Shown: in pieces, positions 8,988 to 18,905 of the stretch
Position numbering within the stretch: position 1 is the stretch's first letter
Layout of the letters: every line of letters starts with the position of its first letter
Assembly: GCA_016235345.1 (NCBI GenBank)
Contig: JACRLG010000002.1
Coordinates: 317,893-381,892, forward strand
From: Deltaproteobacteria bacterium
GTDB taxonomy: Bacteria; Desulfobacterota; Desulfobacteria; Desulfobacterales; Desulfatibacillaceae
Direction: 5' to 3'
DNA length: 64,000 nucleotides
The notes under the pieces: model-generated
The model's input: the letters and a program-made list of their open reading frames with translations, nothing else
Databases searched by the model: none
Told to the model about the DNA's origin: nothing
Translations under genes and position numbers: made by a program

Positions 8988-11239
8988 CCCCCGCGCTTTT
9001 TAATCTTTATGCCGCTTTCATCCACCCATTTCATGAGCCTTCTTACCTGGTCCCTGTGGCGCTGTTCCTGGCTCATGTTGATGAGCCTGGTCATGCGGGG
9101 CCGTATTTCGTGCAGCAGGACCCCGTCCGAGGCGTCCCCCACCCTTCCCAGGGCCCGAACGATCACGTTCAAAATTTGCAGCAGCCAGGGCATCTCCTGG
9201 GCGCTGTGAACCATCTCGTAGATGCCGAATTCCGGGTCGCCATACTCGGAAAGGCCGCTTCGCAGTACGGCCTGCCCGGTTACGCCGCCCACCAGGGCGA
9301 AAAGCATGTAAACCTCGCGCTCCAGGGTGAGGAGATAGCGAAGCGGCACGGTGATCCTGGGGTTGTCGTCCAGGGCCTCCCGCAAGGTGGCGTGAATGTG
9401 GCGGAACTTGAGGAAGAAGCGCTCCCGGTCCTTGTCGATCAGGTCCTGGGCAAACTCCACGGCGTCCCGGTCAAGGCCGGTCACCACGTTCAGGACCTCC
9501 TCCGGGGTCATTTCGATGTCCTGGTGAAGCTCCTTGTTGAACTTGCGCAGAAGCACGTTGGCCAGCATCAGGGCGTTGCGGTCGGAGAAGGTGATGGTTT
9601 CCGGGTCGTGGACGAAATCCGTGAGAAGGGTGTAGAGGGCGAGCCCCGGCCCCTGCATGCTGTCTATGAGGACTTTCAGGGAGTTCAGGAAGCCTATGCG
9701 CTCCTGCCTGTGCATGTGCTCCTTCAAAAAATGCCACAGAAACTCGAAAACCTTTTCCTTGTGCTCGGAAAAAAGCGGGATGCGCTTTTCAAAGGCCCCT
9801 CTCAAAAAATGTCCGCCCGGGTCGAAGCAGCCGCGCAGAAGGCCGATGAGTTCTTCCGCAGCGACTGATGTGATGGCGAAATCCTCGGCGATGACCTTAT
9901 AGTCGTCGGGGCCGAAAACCACGGGATCCTTGATCATGGCCTTGACCTTGGCCTTTACGGAAACCCGGTTGCAGAAAAAGCTCAGGATTCCGGCCAAAGC
10001 GGTATGGATGGGTATGCTCACGTCCCCGTCGTCGATGCGGGTTTCAATCCGGCCGTCCGAAAGGCAGACCTGGGAGAGCACGGAATCTGCCGCCATGTCC
10101 AGCCGGAGTTCCATTATGTCCAGAACGTGTCCGCACAAATCCGCAAACAACTCGCTGTTTTCCATGTACAAAAGAAGCTCGGACACCATCGCCATGCGGT
10201 CCATGATCAGAAACGGGTTCTGGTAACGGAAATCCGGGGCGTAAAGCGCGTCCAGAACCCTGGCGGTTTTGGGAGAGGATTTGCCGAAAAGCCGGCTTGC
10301 GGCCCGGGCCGTTCTGACCTCCTCCGCAAGGGCCATCTCGGAATCATGGGCGCAGATGAACCATTTTACGACGTTTATCTCCACAGGGGGCCGCACCAGG
10401 GCCTCCCTGAGCTTTTTGAAGGCGAATACCGCCTCATACGAATCCGTGCACTCGGCGATCTGCCCGGTTTCTCCGGGTTTGTCCAAAACCGCAGCAATCT
10501 TTGGAATCAGACCGGCCACAGCCTCCTTTTTCTGCTTGTTCACTATGGCCAGCGCTTCCAGGTTGGGGTCGGGCGCGCCGTTTTCGTCAAGTATGAAGTT
10601 CGGATCCGTGCTGCGTTTGACGTTGCGGGCCGCGCTTGCCTCGGTTACGGCCACGAGTTTCAGGTGAGCGCCAATGGCCGTGAGGGACGCCGTCACTCTG
10701 TCCCAGTAGGCGGGATCGGAAAAATCCAGCCTGAAATAGATGTTTATTATTCCAAGGCTTGCCAGGGAATTCATGGCCGAGACGAAAATTCCCGGAAAAT
10801 CGGAGGCCGTTACCCCTATGCGCCTGGATGCGGCCCTGACCTGGAAAAGATCCAGCGTAAGCCCGGCAAAAAGGATGACTGTGTCGTATTCCGCCGATGC
10901 CCGGCCCTCTCCGGCTATGCCCCGGCCCTGGTGCCTTATGAGTATGCGCCCGTCGTGGCCGGGCATCTTGTTGAGTTTCTCGCATACAAGATGAAGCTCT
11001 TCCCTGGCCTCCTCCACCCGGCGGACATCTCCGGTCTTCCAGGCCGAGAAAAATTCGGCAAGAAGCTGGGCAAAGGTCACCAGAAGAGCCCGATACGGGT
11101 CCAGGCGGCGGTCGTGGGCGTTCAAGACCTCGGAAAGGCCCGTGGCCTGGTAGCCTGAACCGGTTTTTGACGAGTCGGTGCCGCCCAGTTCACGGAACAG
11201 GGCCTCTGCCGCGTCGTCCAGTATTACGTCGTTACCCAA
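8984..11239 (-). CDS. 751-residue protein of unknown function
   Basis: This is a long, soluble, mostly helical-looking protein without signal peptide, clear membrane segment or a motif I recognise. It has many charged residues and ends KIKKRGG. Its stop codon overlaps the start of the TPR membrane protein (ATGA), so the two are probably co-translated and may work together. Codon use matches the surrounding GC-rich genes. A weak guess would be a lineage-specific regulatory or scaffold protein; I have no motif to support it. Confidence 0.75.
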   Translation of the reverse strand: MGNDVILDDAAEALFRELGGTDSSKTGSGYQATGLSEVLNAHDRRLDPYRALLVTFAQLLAEFFSAWKTGDVRRVEEAREELHLVCEKLNKMPGHDGRILIRHQGRGIAGEGRASAEYDTVILFAGLTLDLFQVRAASRRIGVTASDFPGIFVSAMNSLASLGIINIYFRLDFSDPAYWDRVTASLTAIGAHLKLVAVTEASAARNVKRSTDPNFILDENGAPDPNLEALAIVNKQKKEAVAGLIPKIAAVLDKPGETGQIAECTDSYEAVFAFKKLREALVRPPVEINVVKWFICAHDSEMALAEEVRTARAASRLFGKSSPKTARVLDALYAPDFRYQNPFLIMDRMAMVSELLLYMENSELFADLCGHVLDIMELRLDMAADSVLSQVCLSDGRIETRIDDGDVSIPIHTALAGILSFFCNRVSVKAKVKAMIKDPVVFGPDDYKVIAEDFAITSVAAEELIGLLRGCFDPGGHFLRGAFEKRIPLFSEHKEKVFEFLWHFLKEHMHRQERIGFLNSLKVLIDSMQGPGLALYTLLTDFVHDPETITFSDRNALMLANVLLRKFNKELHQDIEMTPEEVLNVVTGLDRDAVEFAQDLIDKDRERFFLKFRHIHATLREALDDNPRITVPLRYLLTLEREVYMLFALVGGVTGQAVLRSGLSEYGDPEFGIYEMVHSAQEMPWLLQILNVIVRALGRVGDASDGVLLHEIRPRMTRLINMSQEQRHRDQVRRLMKWVDESGIKIKKRGG

Positions 11240-11325
11240 TGAAGATTTCCTTTGATTCTTTTGTCACAAAAAGCGCCCGGCCTCGCCTTCGCCCGAACGG
11301 CCATGCCGTCCGCCACGGCGGCAAA

Positions 11326-12036
11326 TCACAGAATTATCCTTTGGGTAAGCAGTTGGACTATCTTTTCAGGCTCGTCCATCACGTGAATGATGTCCATATC
11401 CTTGGGAGATATCCTGCCGCTGCCCAGAAGGTTCTTCCTTATCCAGTTGACGAGCCCGTTCCAGTGCTCCGATCCCACCAGGATTACCGGAAAGGGCCTG
11501 ATCCTCTTGGTCTGTATTAAGGTCACCGCCTCGAAAAGCTCATCCAGGGTGCCGAAACCGCCCGGCAGGACTATGTAGGCCAGGGCGTATTTCACGAACA
11601 TCACCTTGCGGATGAAGAAGTATTTGAACTCAAGCTGCACGTTGGCGTAGGGGTTGGGCTTCTGCTCGAAAGGCAGCTTGATGTTTAGCCCCACGGACTT
11701 TCCACCGGCCTGGGCCGCGCCCTTGTTGGCCGCCTCCATCACGCCCCCGCCGCCGCCCGTGATTACCGCGAAGCCCTCTTTCACGCACAGACGGGCTATT
11801 TCCTCCGCCAGGGCGTAGTTGGGATCGTCCGGGCTCATGCGGGCCGAGCCGAAAATGGACACCGCAGGCCCCACCTGGTGCATGGCCTCCACCCCGTCCA
11901 CGAACTCGCCCATTATGCGGAAAAGCCGCCAGGACTCCTTGATGGAAAACTCGTCTATCAGATACTGATGTTCCACGGTTCCTCGCTGTTTGACCGGTTT
12001 TGCCGCTTCCGTCCGAAGGAGGCGGTCCTCCAACAA
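11326..12036 (-). CDS. LOG-family Rossmann-fold nucleotide hydrolase
   Basis: The 236-residue protein carries the LOG family signature: GGGGGVMEAANKGA (about residues 98-111) and PGGFGTLDELFE (about 160-171). Members release free base from nucleoside 5'-monophosphates (cytokinin-activating LOG or the PpnN type). The N-terminal 40 residues precede the Rossmann core. It is divergent from groES across a 289-base intergenic region. Whether it makes cytokinin-like compounds or acts in purine nucleotide control cannot be told from sequence. Confidence 0.85.
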   Translation of the reverse strand: MLEDRLLRTEAAKPVKQRGTVEHQYLIDEFSIKESWRLFRIMGEFVDGVEAMHQVGPAVSIFGSARMSPDDPNYALAEEIARLCVKEGFAVITGGGGGVMEAANKGAAQAGGKSVGLNIKLPFEQKPNPYANVQLEFKYFFIRKVMFVKYALAYIVLPGGFGTLDELFEAVTLIQTKRIRPFPVILVGSEHWNGLVNWIRKNLLGSGRISPKDMDIIHVMDEPEKIVQLLTQRIIL

Positions 12037-12169
12037 TCGAACGATAACACAAAACCACGGCTATTGGAATATGGAAGGCCCCATGCCCCAGGGCAGGAAT
12101 GTGAAAGCCGTCAACCGGCTCTATTTCAAAAAGGTTTAAAAAAGGTTCGGGCTTCCCCGGCTCCGGGCA

Positions 12170-12193
12170 TTGACAAATGAAAAACCATGTCAA
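12170..12193 (+). promoter_or_regulatory. candidate groES promoter/operator with inverted repeat
   Basis: TTGACA (12170-12175) and TGTCAA (12188-12193) form an inverted repeat separated by 12 bases, in the LOG-groES intergenic region. The left half could serve as a -35 box, but the matching -10 is poor. No CIRCE element (TTAGCACTC-N9-GAGTGCTAA) is seen. A CTTGAAA, as in sigma-32 -35 boxes, sits at about 12229, without a good -10 partner. Confidence 0.25.
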
Positions 12194-12232
12194 TTTTTAG
12201 TCACTGAGGATAAGCCGCTTAATGCGCACTTG

Positions 12233-12264
12233 AAACCGCTCTGGCGGTTTTTCGATTTTTTTTC
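12233..12264 (+). terminator. hairpin with T-run in the groES leader
   Basis: AAACCGC-TCTG-GCGGTTT (12233-12250) is a seven-pair hairpin followed by T-rich sequence ending in a run of eight T. It points toward groES and lies 62 bases before its ATG. It could be an attenuator of groESL or the end of an upstream short transcript. Confidence 0.45.
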
Positions 12265-12325
12265 GCAGCAATCGCCTGTCAACATTTCAACACCGCAATT
12301 TTCTGCGGTAAAAAAGGACTTCGCC

Positions 12326-12613
12326 ATGAATTTCAAGCCGTTGAACGACCAGGTTCTCATCAAGAGGGAAGAAGCCGAAACCAAGACCGCAGGCGGGCTT
12401 TTCATACCCGACTCTGCCAAGGAAAAGCCCCGTAAGGGCGTTGTTGTCGCCGTAGGCCCCGGACGCCTTGGCGACAAGGGCGTAAGGCTTCCCATGGAAG
12501 TGGCTCCCGGAGACACTGTAATCTACTCCCGCTACGCCGGAACCGAGATCAAGGTGGAAGGCGAGGAGCACGTGATCCTCAAAGAGAGCGACATTCTGGT
12601 GAAGGCGCTGTAA
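12326..12613 (+). CDS. groES: co-chaperonin GroES
   Basis: This is a 95-residue 10-kDa chaperonin. It starts [18 protein letters not shown], with the family features [15 protein letters not shown] and the mobile-loop region, and ends ILVKAL. I chose the ATG at 12326, preceded by AAGGA, rather than a long in-frame upstream extension that has no homology to the family. It caps the GroEL ring in ATP-dependent folding and lies 70 bases upstream of groEL, forming the usual operon. Confidence 0.97.
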   Translation: MNFKPLNDQVLIKREEAETKTAGGLFIPDSAKEKPRKGVVVAVGPGRLGDKGVRLPMEVAPGDTVIYSRYAGTEIKVEGEEHVILKESDILVKAL

Positions 12614-12644
12614 TACGAAAAGCATCATGCCGGACGCAGCTTAA

Positions 12645-14309
<1,665 letters not shown>

Positions 14310-14313
14310 TGAA

Positions 14314-14338
14314 AACCCGCCATAAGGCGGGTTTCGTT
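14314..14338 (+). terminator. groESL terminator
   Basis: AACCCGCC-ATAA-GGCGGGTT hairpin followed by TCGTT, starting four bases after the groEL stop codon. Confidence 0.75.
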
Positions 14339-14340
14339 AA

Positions 14341-14490
14341 CAGCCTGTTAAAATAGGCCCGATGTGAAGCCTGAATAAAAACGATGAAATGCAAGGAAGG
14401 CGAACGGCGCGGGAGCAAGCGTACTTTTCGTACGTGGCGGACCGAGCCGTGAAGCCTGACGCAGCAGTTCGCGTTTTTAGGCAGGCTGTT
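14341..14490 (-). repeat. intergenic element A, copy 1
   Basis: This copy of the family A element lies between the convergent groEL and DctP-fusion genes. Read on the minus strand it shows the shared core: CGCGAACTGCTGCGTCAGGC near one end, a central hairpin built on CGTAC...GTACG, and GCATTTCATCGTTTTT at the other end. Outer arms TAAAAACG / CGTTTTTA plus flanking AGCCTG / CAGGCT pair with each other. See the finding on covarying arms. Confidence 0.85.
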
Positions 14491-14533
14491 AAAAAAGCCG
14501 CCCCCTTCCCGTCGGGTAGGGGGCGGCTTTTTC
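14491..14533. terminator. bidirectional terminator between groEL and the DctP fusion gene
   Basis: A-run, GCCGCCCCC, short loop region, GGGGGCGGC, T-run. The A/T runs on both sides allow termination from either strand. Confidence 0.8.
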
Positions 14534-14551
14534 ATTCAATGCGCCGGATGA

Positions 14552-14581
14552 TTCCGCCCAGGCCGAGCGGCCTGGGCGGAA
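14552..14581. repeat. perfect 13-bp inverted repeat
   Basis: TTCCGCCCAGGCC-GAGC-GGCCTGGGCGGAA sits ten bases after the stop of the minus-strand DctP fusion gene. There is no T-run, so alone it is a stable 3' hairpin; together with the next hairpin it probably forms a double terminator. Confidence 0.6.
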
Positions 14582-14590
14582 AGCGCGAGA

Positions 14591-16009
14591 CTACTTCACG
14601 CCAAGGCTCTTCAACAGTTCCGCGTCAATGGCCCCGGTTCTGGGCATCCTCTTCCTGCCCTGGTAGGCCCTCACGGCCTTGCGGGTTCCGGGCCCGGAAA
14701 TACCGTCGATCTTCTTGGTGTAAAGCCCCATGGCGGCCAGCTTCTCCTGCACCGCCCTTATGGTTTCCTTCGTCACCGTGAAGGCGGCCTCCGGCTTGGG
14801 AGTGAAGGGGCTCGGCTGGGCCTTTGCTTCGGGCTTTGGACTTGCCGGGCTCGGCTGGGCCTTTATGGGCGCCGCCGCAACAGGCTTTTCAGCAGGCGCC
14901 GCCTTCTTCTCAACCGCAGCAGTCTCCACAGGCTTCACGGGCGGGGCCTCCACGACCTCCTTCTTCACCCGGCCCTTGCCTCCCTTGCGGTAGGATTCCA
15001 GGTTGTCCATGATCTCGTCCAAAAGAGACTTGGGAAAGAGCTTGCCCGTGAACCTGGGCCAGACGCTTATGCAGCGGCGGCGTATTTCGGCCCTCACTTC
15101 GGAGCTGGGCGTCACCGGCGTCACGCCGTATTTGATCATGCTGTCGTAGTAAGCCTTGGCCTCCTTGCGGCTCGCCGTGTTGAAGCGGTCCAGGGTGCGG
15201 GCGCGGGTTGCGGTGATCCTGTCCCGATAATGCTCCGGTATCGATTCCCAGGCCTTTTTGGTGAGAACCATTGATGCGGGGGTGTACCTGATCTTCATGG
15301 TGCTGACGTACTTGGACGTTGTGAAGACCTGGGTGCCCACCTGCCAGATGCCGGTGGTGATGTTGGAATCCGCGATCCCGCTCCTTATGGCCGAGGGGGA
15401 TTCGACGATTCCAAGCACTATGGGGCTAGCGCCAAGGGCCTTCATCCAGGCCTCCTCTATGGGGCCGGACCAGGTAAGGAGCTTGGCCCTGCGATAATCC
15501 TCCAGGCTGTCGAACTTCCACTTGGTGGAGTAGATGAGGTCGAAATCCTGGTCTATCCACATCAGGAGCTTGAAGCCCTTTTTCATGAAAAAGGAGTCGA
15601 AGGTGTCGTGCATCCTGTCCCTTACGAAATCCACCTCCTCATAATCGTTGAACAGGAAGGGAAGGGCCAGAACCGAATATTCCGGGCTTATCATGTTGGT
15701 GCCCACCAGCGTCAGCCCGCCGCCCTGGAGCTGGCCTATGGCCATCTTGCGCACGTAGTCGTCGTCGTTGCCCATTATACCGCCCCAGTAGACCTTCCAG
15801 AAAACCGTCTTTTCCGTGGCCTGGTCCATGGCGGGCATGAAAATGTCCTTGAACGCGTTGGCGTATCCCATCCCCTTTGGGGCCTGGGTGGCGAACTTGA
15901 AAACCACCGCAGCCTGGCGCTGCTCAGCGCCCAGCGCCATCCCGCCGCAAAACGCCATCAATACAAAAAGCGCCGTAATGATTTTTGATGCAGCACTCGA
16001 CATCTTCAT
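14591..16009 (-). CDS. TRAP-type (DctP) binding protein fused to a peptidoglycan-binding domain
   Basis: I take the start at 16009, where AAGGAGG stands just before ATGAAGATG; a longer upstream extension lacks a signal peptide. The 472-residue protein has a signal peptide (cut near ALGAEQ), a DctP-like solute-binding domain (about 30-330; FKFATQAPKGMG, GGLTLVGTNM, ALPFLFNDYEEVDFV), a Pro/Ala/Lys linker with PSP-K-PEA repeats, and a C-terminal PG_binding_1 domain (VQEKLAAMGLY.KKIDGISGPGTRKAVRAYQ). No TRAP permease genes (DctQ/DctM) are adjacent. The protein is probably periplasmic and tethered to the cell wall. A related, AT-rich gene is at 55680-56741. Confidence 0.85.
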   Translation of the reverse strand: MKMSSAASKIITALFVLMAFCGGMALGAEQRQAAVVFKFATQAPKGMGYANAFKDIFMPAMDQATEKTVFWKVYWGGIMGNDDDYVRKMAIGQLQGGGLTLVGTNMISPEYSVLALPFLFNDYEEVDFVRDRMHDTFDSFFMKKGFKLLMWIDQDFDLIYSTKWKFDSLEDYRRAKLLTWSGPIEEAWMKALGASPIVLGIVESPSAIRSGIADSNITTGIWQVGTQVFTTSKYVSTMKIRYTPASMVLTKKAWESIPEHYRDRITATRARTLDRFNTASRKEAKAYYDSMIKYGVTPVTPSSEVRAEIRRRCISVWPRFTGKLFPKSLLDEIMDNLESYRKGGKGRVKKEVVEAPPVKPVETAAVEKKAAPAEKPVAAAPIKAQPSPASPKPEAKAQPSPFTPKPEAAFTVTKETIRAVQEKLAAMGLYTKKIDGISGPGTRKAVRAYQGRKRMPRTGAIDAELLKSLGVK

Positions 16010-16329
16010 GCCCCCTCCTTGAAAATGGGTTGCCCGCAAAAATGAATCCAATTTTACAATCAGCTAAAAAATAACATAAAACAAGTCGTCATTGCCGATT
16101 TTTTTACATATCGGAATATTTGGCTCGATTTTTTTTCGTAATGAATTTCAAACCCGCCCCTGAAATTTCTTTCGTGGCGTTTTTGACGGGCTTGTTGTAA
16201 GGAAACACGTTCGACGAGACCCTTGAAAAACCCCGGCCAGGCCCGGCGGGCGCTGCAGCAGCCATCGCCCTGCGGCTTAATCAGCCCGGCTTTTCCGGGA
16301 AAAACCGATACCCAAAACAGGATCAGGCC

Positions 16330-17763
16330 GTGACCATAATACCCATAATCCTGGCAGGCGGTTCGGGAACGCGCCTGTGGCCCATCTCCCGCGACCTCTA
16401 CCCCAAGCAGGTGCTCTCCCTTTTCGGGGACAACACCATGCTCCAGGCCACCGTCGCACGCCTCGCGGACTATCCGGGCATGGAGGCCCCTATAGTGGTG
16501 GCCAATGAGAGCCACCGCTTCTTCGTGGCCGAACAGTTCAGGGTGATGGGCAAAAGCCCCGCAGCCATAATACTTGAGCCCGAAGGCCGCAACACCGCAG
16601 GCGCTGTCGCCGTGGGAGCGCTCTGGGCAAAAAGGCGCAACCCCGACGACGACCCCGTCCTCCTGGTCCTTCCCGCAGACCACCACGTGGGGGACGTTAA
16701 AGCCTTCCACGCGGCCCTCCAAAAAGCCGTGGCCCTGGCGTCTTCAAGCCGCATGGTGACCTTCGGCATCATCCCCGATTCGCCCGAAACCGGCTACGGC
16801 TACCTGAAAAAAGGCCCCGCCATAAAAGACGGCCCGGAAGAATGCTTTGAGCTTCTCTCCTTCGTGGAAAAGCCGGACCTTGAAACCGCCCGCAGATTCA
16901 TCGATTCCGGCGACTTTTTCTGGAACGCCGGAATCTTCATGTTCAGGGCGAAAACGGTCCTTGCCGAAATCGAAAAAAACGCCCCGGAAATCCTCGCCGC
17001 CTGCGAGTCCTCCATCGAAAATGGCACGAAGGACCTCGATTTCTTCCGCCTGGACCCCGCCTCATTCTGCCAGAGCCCGTCCATCAGCATCGACTACGCG
17101 GTCATGGAAAAGGCCGAAAAAGGCGCGCTGGTTCCCGTTGACATGGGCTGGAGCGACCTTGGCTCCTGGGAGGCCATGTGGCGCATCGGCCCCAAGGACT
17201 CAAACGGCAACGTCACAAGCGGAGACATCTTCATCCACGACGTAAAAGACTCCTTCCTCTACGCCGAAGACCGGATGCTGGCCGCAGTGGGCGTAACCGA
17301 CCTGGTGGCCGTAGAAACCGCTGACGCGGTCCTCATCGCCCCCCGCCACAGGGTCCAGGACGTGCGCCACATAGTCACCTCGCTCCGCTCCAAAAGCCGC
17401 CGGGAGGCCGCCAGCCACCGCAAGGTCTACCGGCCCTGGGGCTCCTACGAAAGCATGGAGGAGGGGCTCCGCTTCCAGGTCAAAATCATCACCGTCAACC
17501 CCGGCGCGCGCCTCTCACTCCAGAAACACTTCCACCGCGCCGAACACTGGGTGGTGGTGAAGGGAACCGGCGTGGTCACGCGGGGAGACGAATCCCTGAT
17601 CCTCAAAGAGGACGAATCCGTCTACATCCCCCTGGGAACCGTCCACCGACTGGAAAATCCGGGGAGCATACCCTTGGAAATAATTGAGGTTCAGACCGGA
17701 CCCTACCTCGGCGAAGATGATATCATCCGACTCTCCGACGACTACGGCCGCCAGGGGGGCTGA
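16330..17763 (+). CDS. manC: mannose-1-phosphate guanylyltransferase / mannose-6-phosphate isomerase
   Basis: This bifunctional type-II enzyme (477 residues) makes GDP-mannose for polysaccharides. The N-terminal nucleotidyltransferase begins at a GTG start with IILAGGSGTRLWPISR. The C-terminal cupin isomerase domain (about residues 365-470) contains RPWGSYE and HFHRAEHWVVVKGTG. The last codons take part in the outer stem of repeat element A copy 2. The 278 bases upstream are AT-rich, shared with the divergent DctP fusion gene; I see no convincing promoter boxes there. Confidence 0.95.
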   Translation: MTIIPIILAGGSGTRLWPISRDLYPKQVLSLFGDNTMLQATVARLADYPGMEAPIVVANESHRFFVAEQFRVMGKSPAAIILEPEGRNTAGAVAVGALWAKRRNPDDDPVLLVLPADHHVGDVKAFHAALQKAVALASSSRMVTFGIIPDSPETGYGYLKKGPAIKDGPEECFELLSFVEKPDLETARRFIDSGDFFWNAGIFMFRAKTVLAEIEKNAPEILAACESSIENGTKDLDFFRLDPASFCQSPSISIDYAVMEKAEKGALVPVDMGWSDLGSWEAMWRIGPKDSNGNVTSGDIFIHDVKDSFLYAEDRMLAAVGVTDLVAVETADAVLIAPRHRVQDVRHIVTSLRSKSRREAASHRKVYRPWGSYESMEEGLRFQVKIITVNPGARLSLQKHFHRAEHWVVVKGTGVVTRGDESLILKEDESVYIPLGTVHRLENPGSIPLEIIEVQTGPYLGEDDIIRLSDDYGRQGG

Positions 17764-17876
17764 GGGCGCGAACTGCTGCGTCAGGCATCGCCTCGCGGCT
17801 CGGTCACGTACAAAAGCGTACGCTCACTCCCCGCTCGCTCGCGCGCCTTGCATCTCATCTCTCTCAGCCCCCCTGG
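17751..17876 (+). repeat. intergenic element A, copy 2
   Basis: The core begins immediately after the manC stop (GCGCGAACTGCTGCGTCAGGC, central CGTACAAAAGCGTACG, CCTTGCATCTCATC). The outer arms CCAGGGGGGCTGAG (17751-17764) and CTCAGCCCCCCTGG (17863-17876) are a perfect 14-bp inverted repeat; the left arm lies inside the end of manC. Confidence 0.88.
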
Positions 17877-17944
17877 CCCCGTTGGTAGGGAAGGGGGAAC
17901 AAGAAAGAAAAAAGAGGCGGCGCGAAACGGCGAATTTTTTGTAG

Positions 17945-17981
17945 GTTGGGTGGTTCTGCACGAAGTGCAGGTTCACCCAAC
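17945..17981. repeat. nested inverted repeat
   Basis: GTTGGGTG...CACCCAAC encloses a second inverted repeat CTGCAC-GAA-GTGCAG, giving a stable hairpin in the long manC-DUF4124 intergenic region. Function unknown. Confidence 0.5.
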
Positions 17982-18023
17982 ATTTTAAATTCATTAAGCA
18001 ATTGGCTAAAAAATCGGCATGGT

Positions 18024-18080
18024 GTGGGTGGCGCAGGCTTTCTCGTTGCCGGGGTGCGCAGCACAAGAGGTGCAATAAGG
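18024..18080 (+). repeat. intergenic repeat B, copy 1
   Basis: The sequence GGGTGGCGCAGGCTTTCTCG...GGGGTGCGCAGCACAAGAG..AATAAGGC is recognisably similar to 41463-41518. Both copies sit downstream of a family A element. Apart from element A copy 2, the nested inverted repeat and this repeat, the 17764-18319 gap holds nothing I recognise. Confidence 0.55.
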
Positions 18081-18319
18081 CAGGGCCGGAAATGCCACCC
18101 TCTGCCCACCGCCCACTGCATACTTTTTTCAAACGATGGGATGCTTGCATCCTGTTTTAGACTCGGATATGATGGAGGTTGACGTTGAAAAGGCAGCAGG
18201 GGCGAAAGGCGTCACCCGGCCCGGAGCGGGCCTTTTCAAGCGTGTTTTTCACAGGATAGACACTGATCGGCCGGGCCGCCTGCATCGGGCGCGGCAACCC
18301 ATGAATCAAGGATCGTGAA

Positions 18320-18892
18320 ATGAAGGGCATCAAGCTGATTGTCGTCGCGGCGCTTTCGGGTTTCCTCTTTACCGTGCCCGCTGTTGCCGAGTACTACCGC
18401 TACACCGACTCCAAGGGCGTGGTCCGTTACACGGACAACCTCTCCGTGGTTCCCGAAAAACAGCGCCCCACCGCCACCAAGTACAAGGAAGAATCCGATT
18501 CCCTCACCCCTGACCAGAAGGCCAAACAGGCCGAGGAAAAGAAAAAGGCCGGGGAGCCCAAAAAGAAGGCCACGGGGAAAAAATCCGCCGAAAAAAAGAC
18601 CGAGGACTCGTCCTCCGATTTGAAGGCGCCGGTTGACACCGCAGCCTATCTCGACGCCCTGGCCGACCTGGACAAACGCCGGGAAGCCCTGGACGAGGAA
18701 TACAAAAAACTCCAGGAAGAGGCCGTAAAACTGGAGGAACAGAAAAAATCCGCAAAAAGGCCCCAGGCCACCCGCACCTTGAACCAGCAGATCCAGGACA
18801 TTAACGGGCGCATCACCGCCTACGAAAAAAAGCGCCAGGACTACGAAAAAGACAGGGAAGCCCTGGAGGCCAGCCGGGCCAAACTCAAATGA
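18320..18892 (+). CDS. DUF4124 exported coiled-coil protein
   Basis: The protein is 190 residues. A signal peptide (cut near VAEYYRY) is followed by a DUF4124 segment, YYRYTDSKGVVRYTDNLSVVP, and then a long Lys/Glu-rich helical region likely to form a coiled coil (about residues 60-190). DUF4124 domains are common in periplasmic proteobacterial proteins of unknown role. A paralogue follows 13 bases downstream, so the two are likely one operon. Confidence 0.8.
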   Translation: MKGIKLIVVAALSGFLFTVPAVAEYYRYTDSKGVVRYTDNLSVVPEKQRPTATKYKEESDSLTPDQKAKQAEEKKKAGEPKKKATGKKSAEKKTEDSSSDLKAPVDTAAYLDALADLDKRREALDEEYKKLQEEAVKLEEQKKSAKRPQATRTLNQQIQDINGRITAYEKKRQDYEKDREALEASRAKLK

Positions 18893-18905
18893 CCGGGACC
18901 CGGCC

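Noticed and set aside
12037..12325. CIRCE element before groES
   Set aside because: No TTAGCACTC/GAGTGCTAA pair is present; TTAGTCACTGAGG is only a superficial resemblance.
16060..16722. Minus-strand frame of 220 codons across the manC start
   Set aside because: It overlaps manC antisense and ends in AT-rich noncoding sequence; no family motif.
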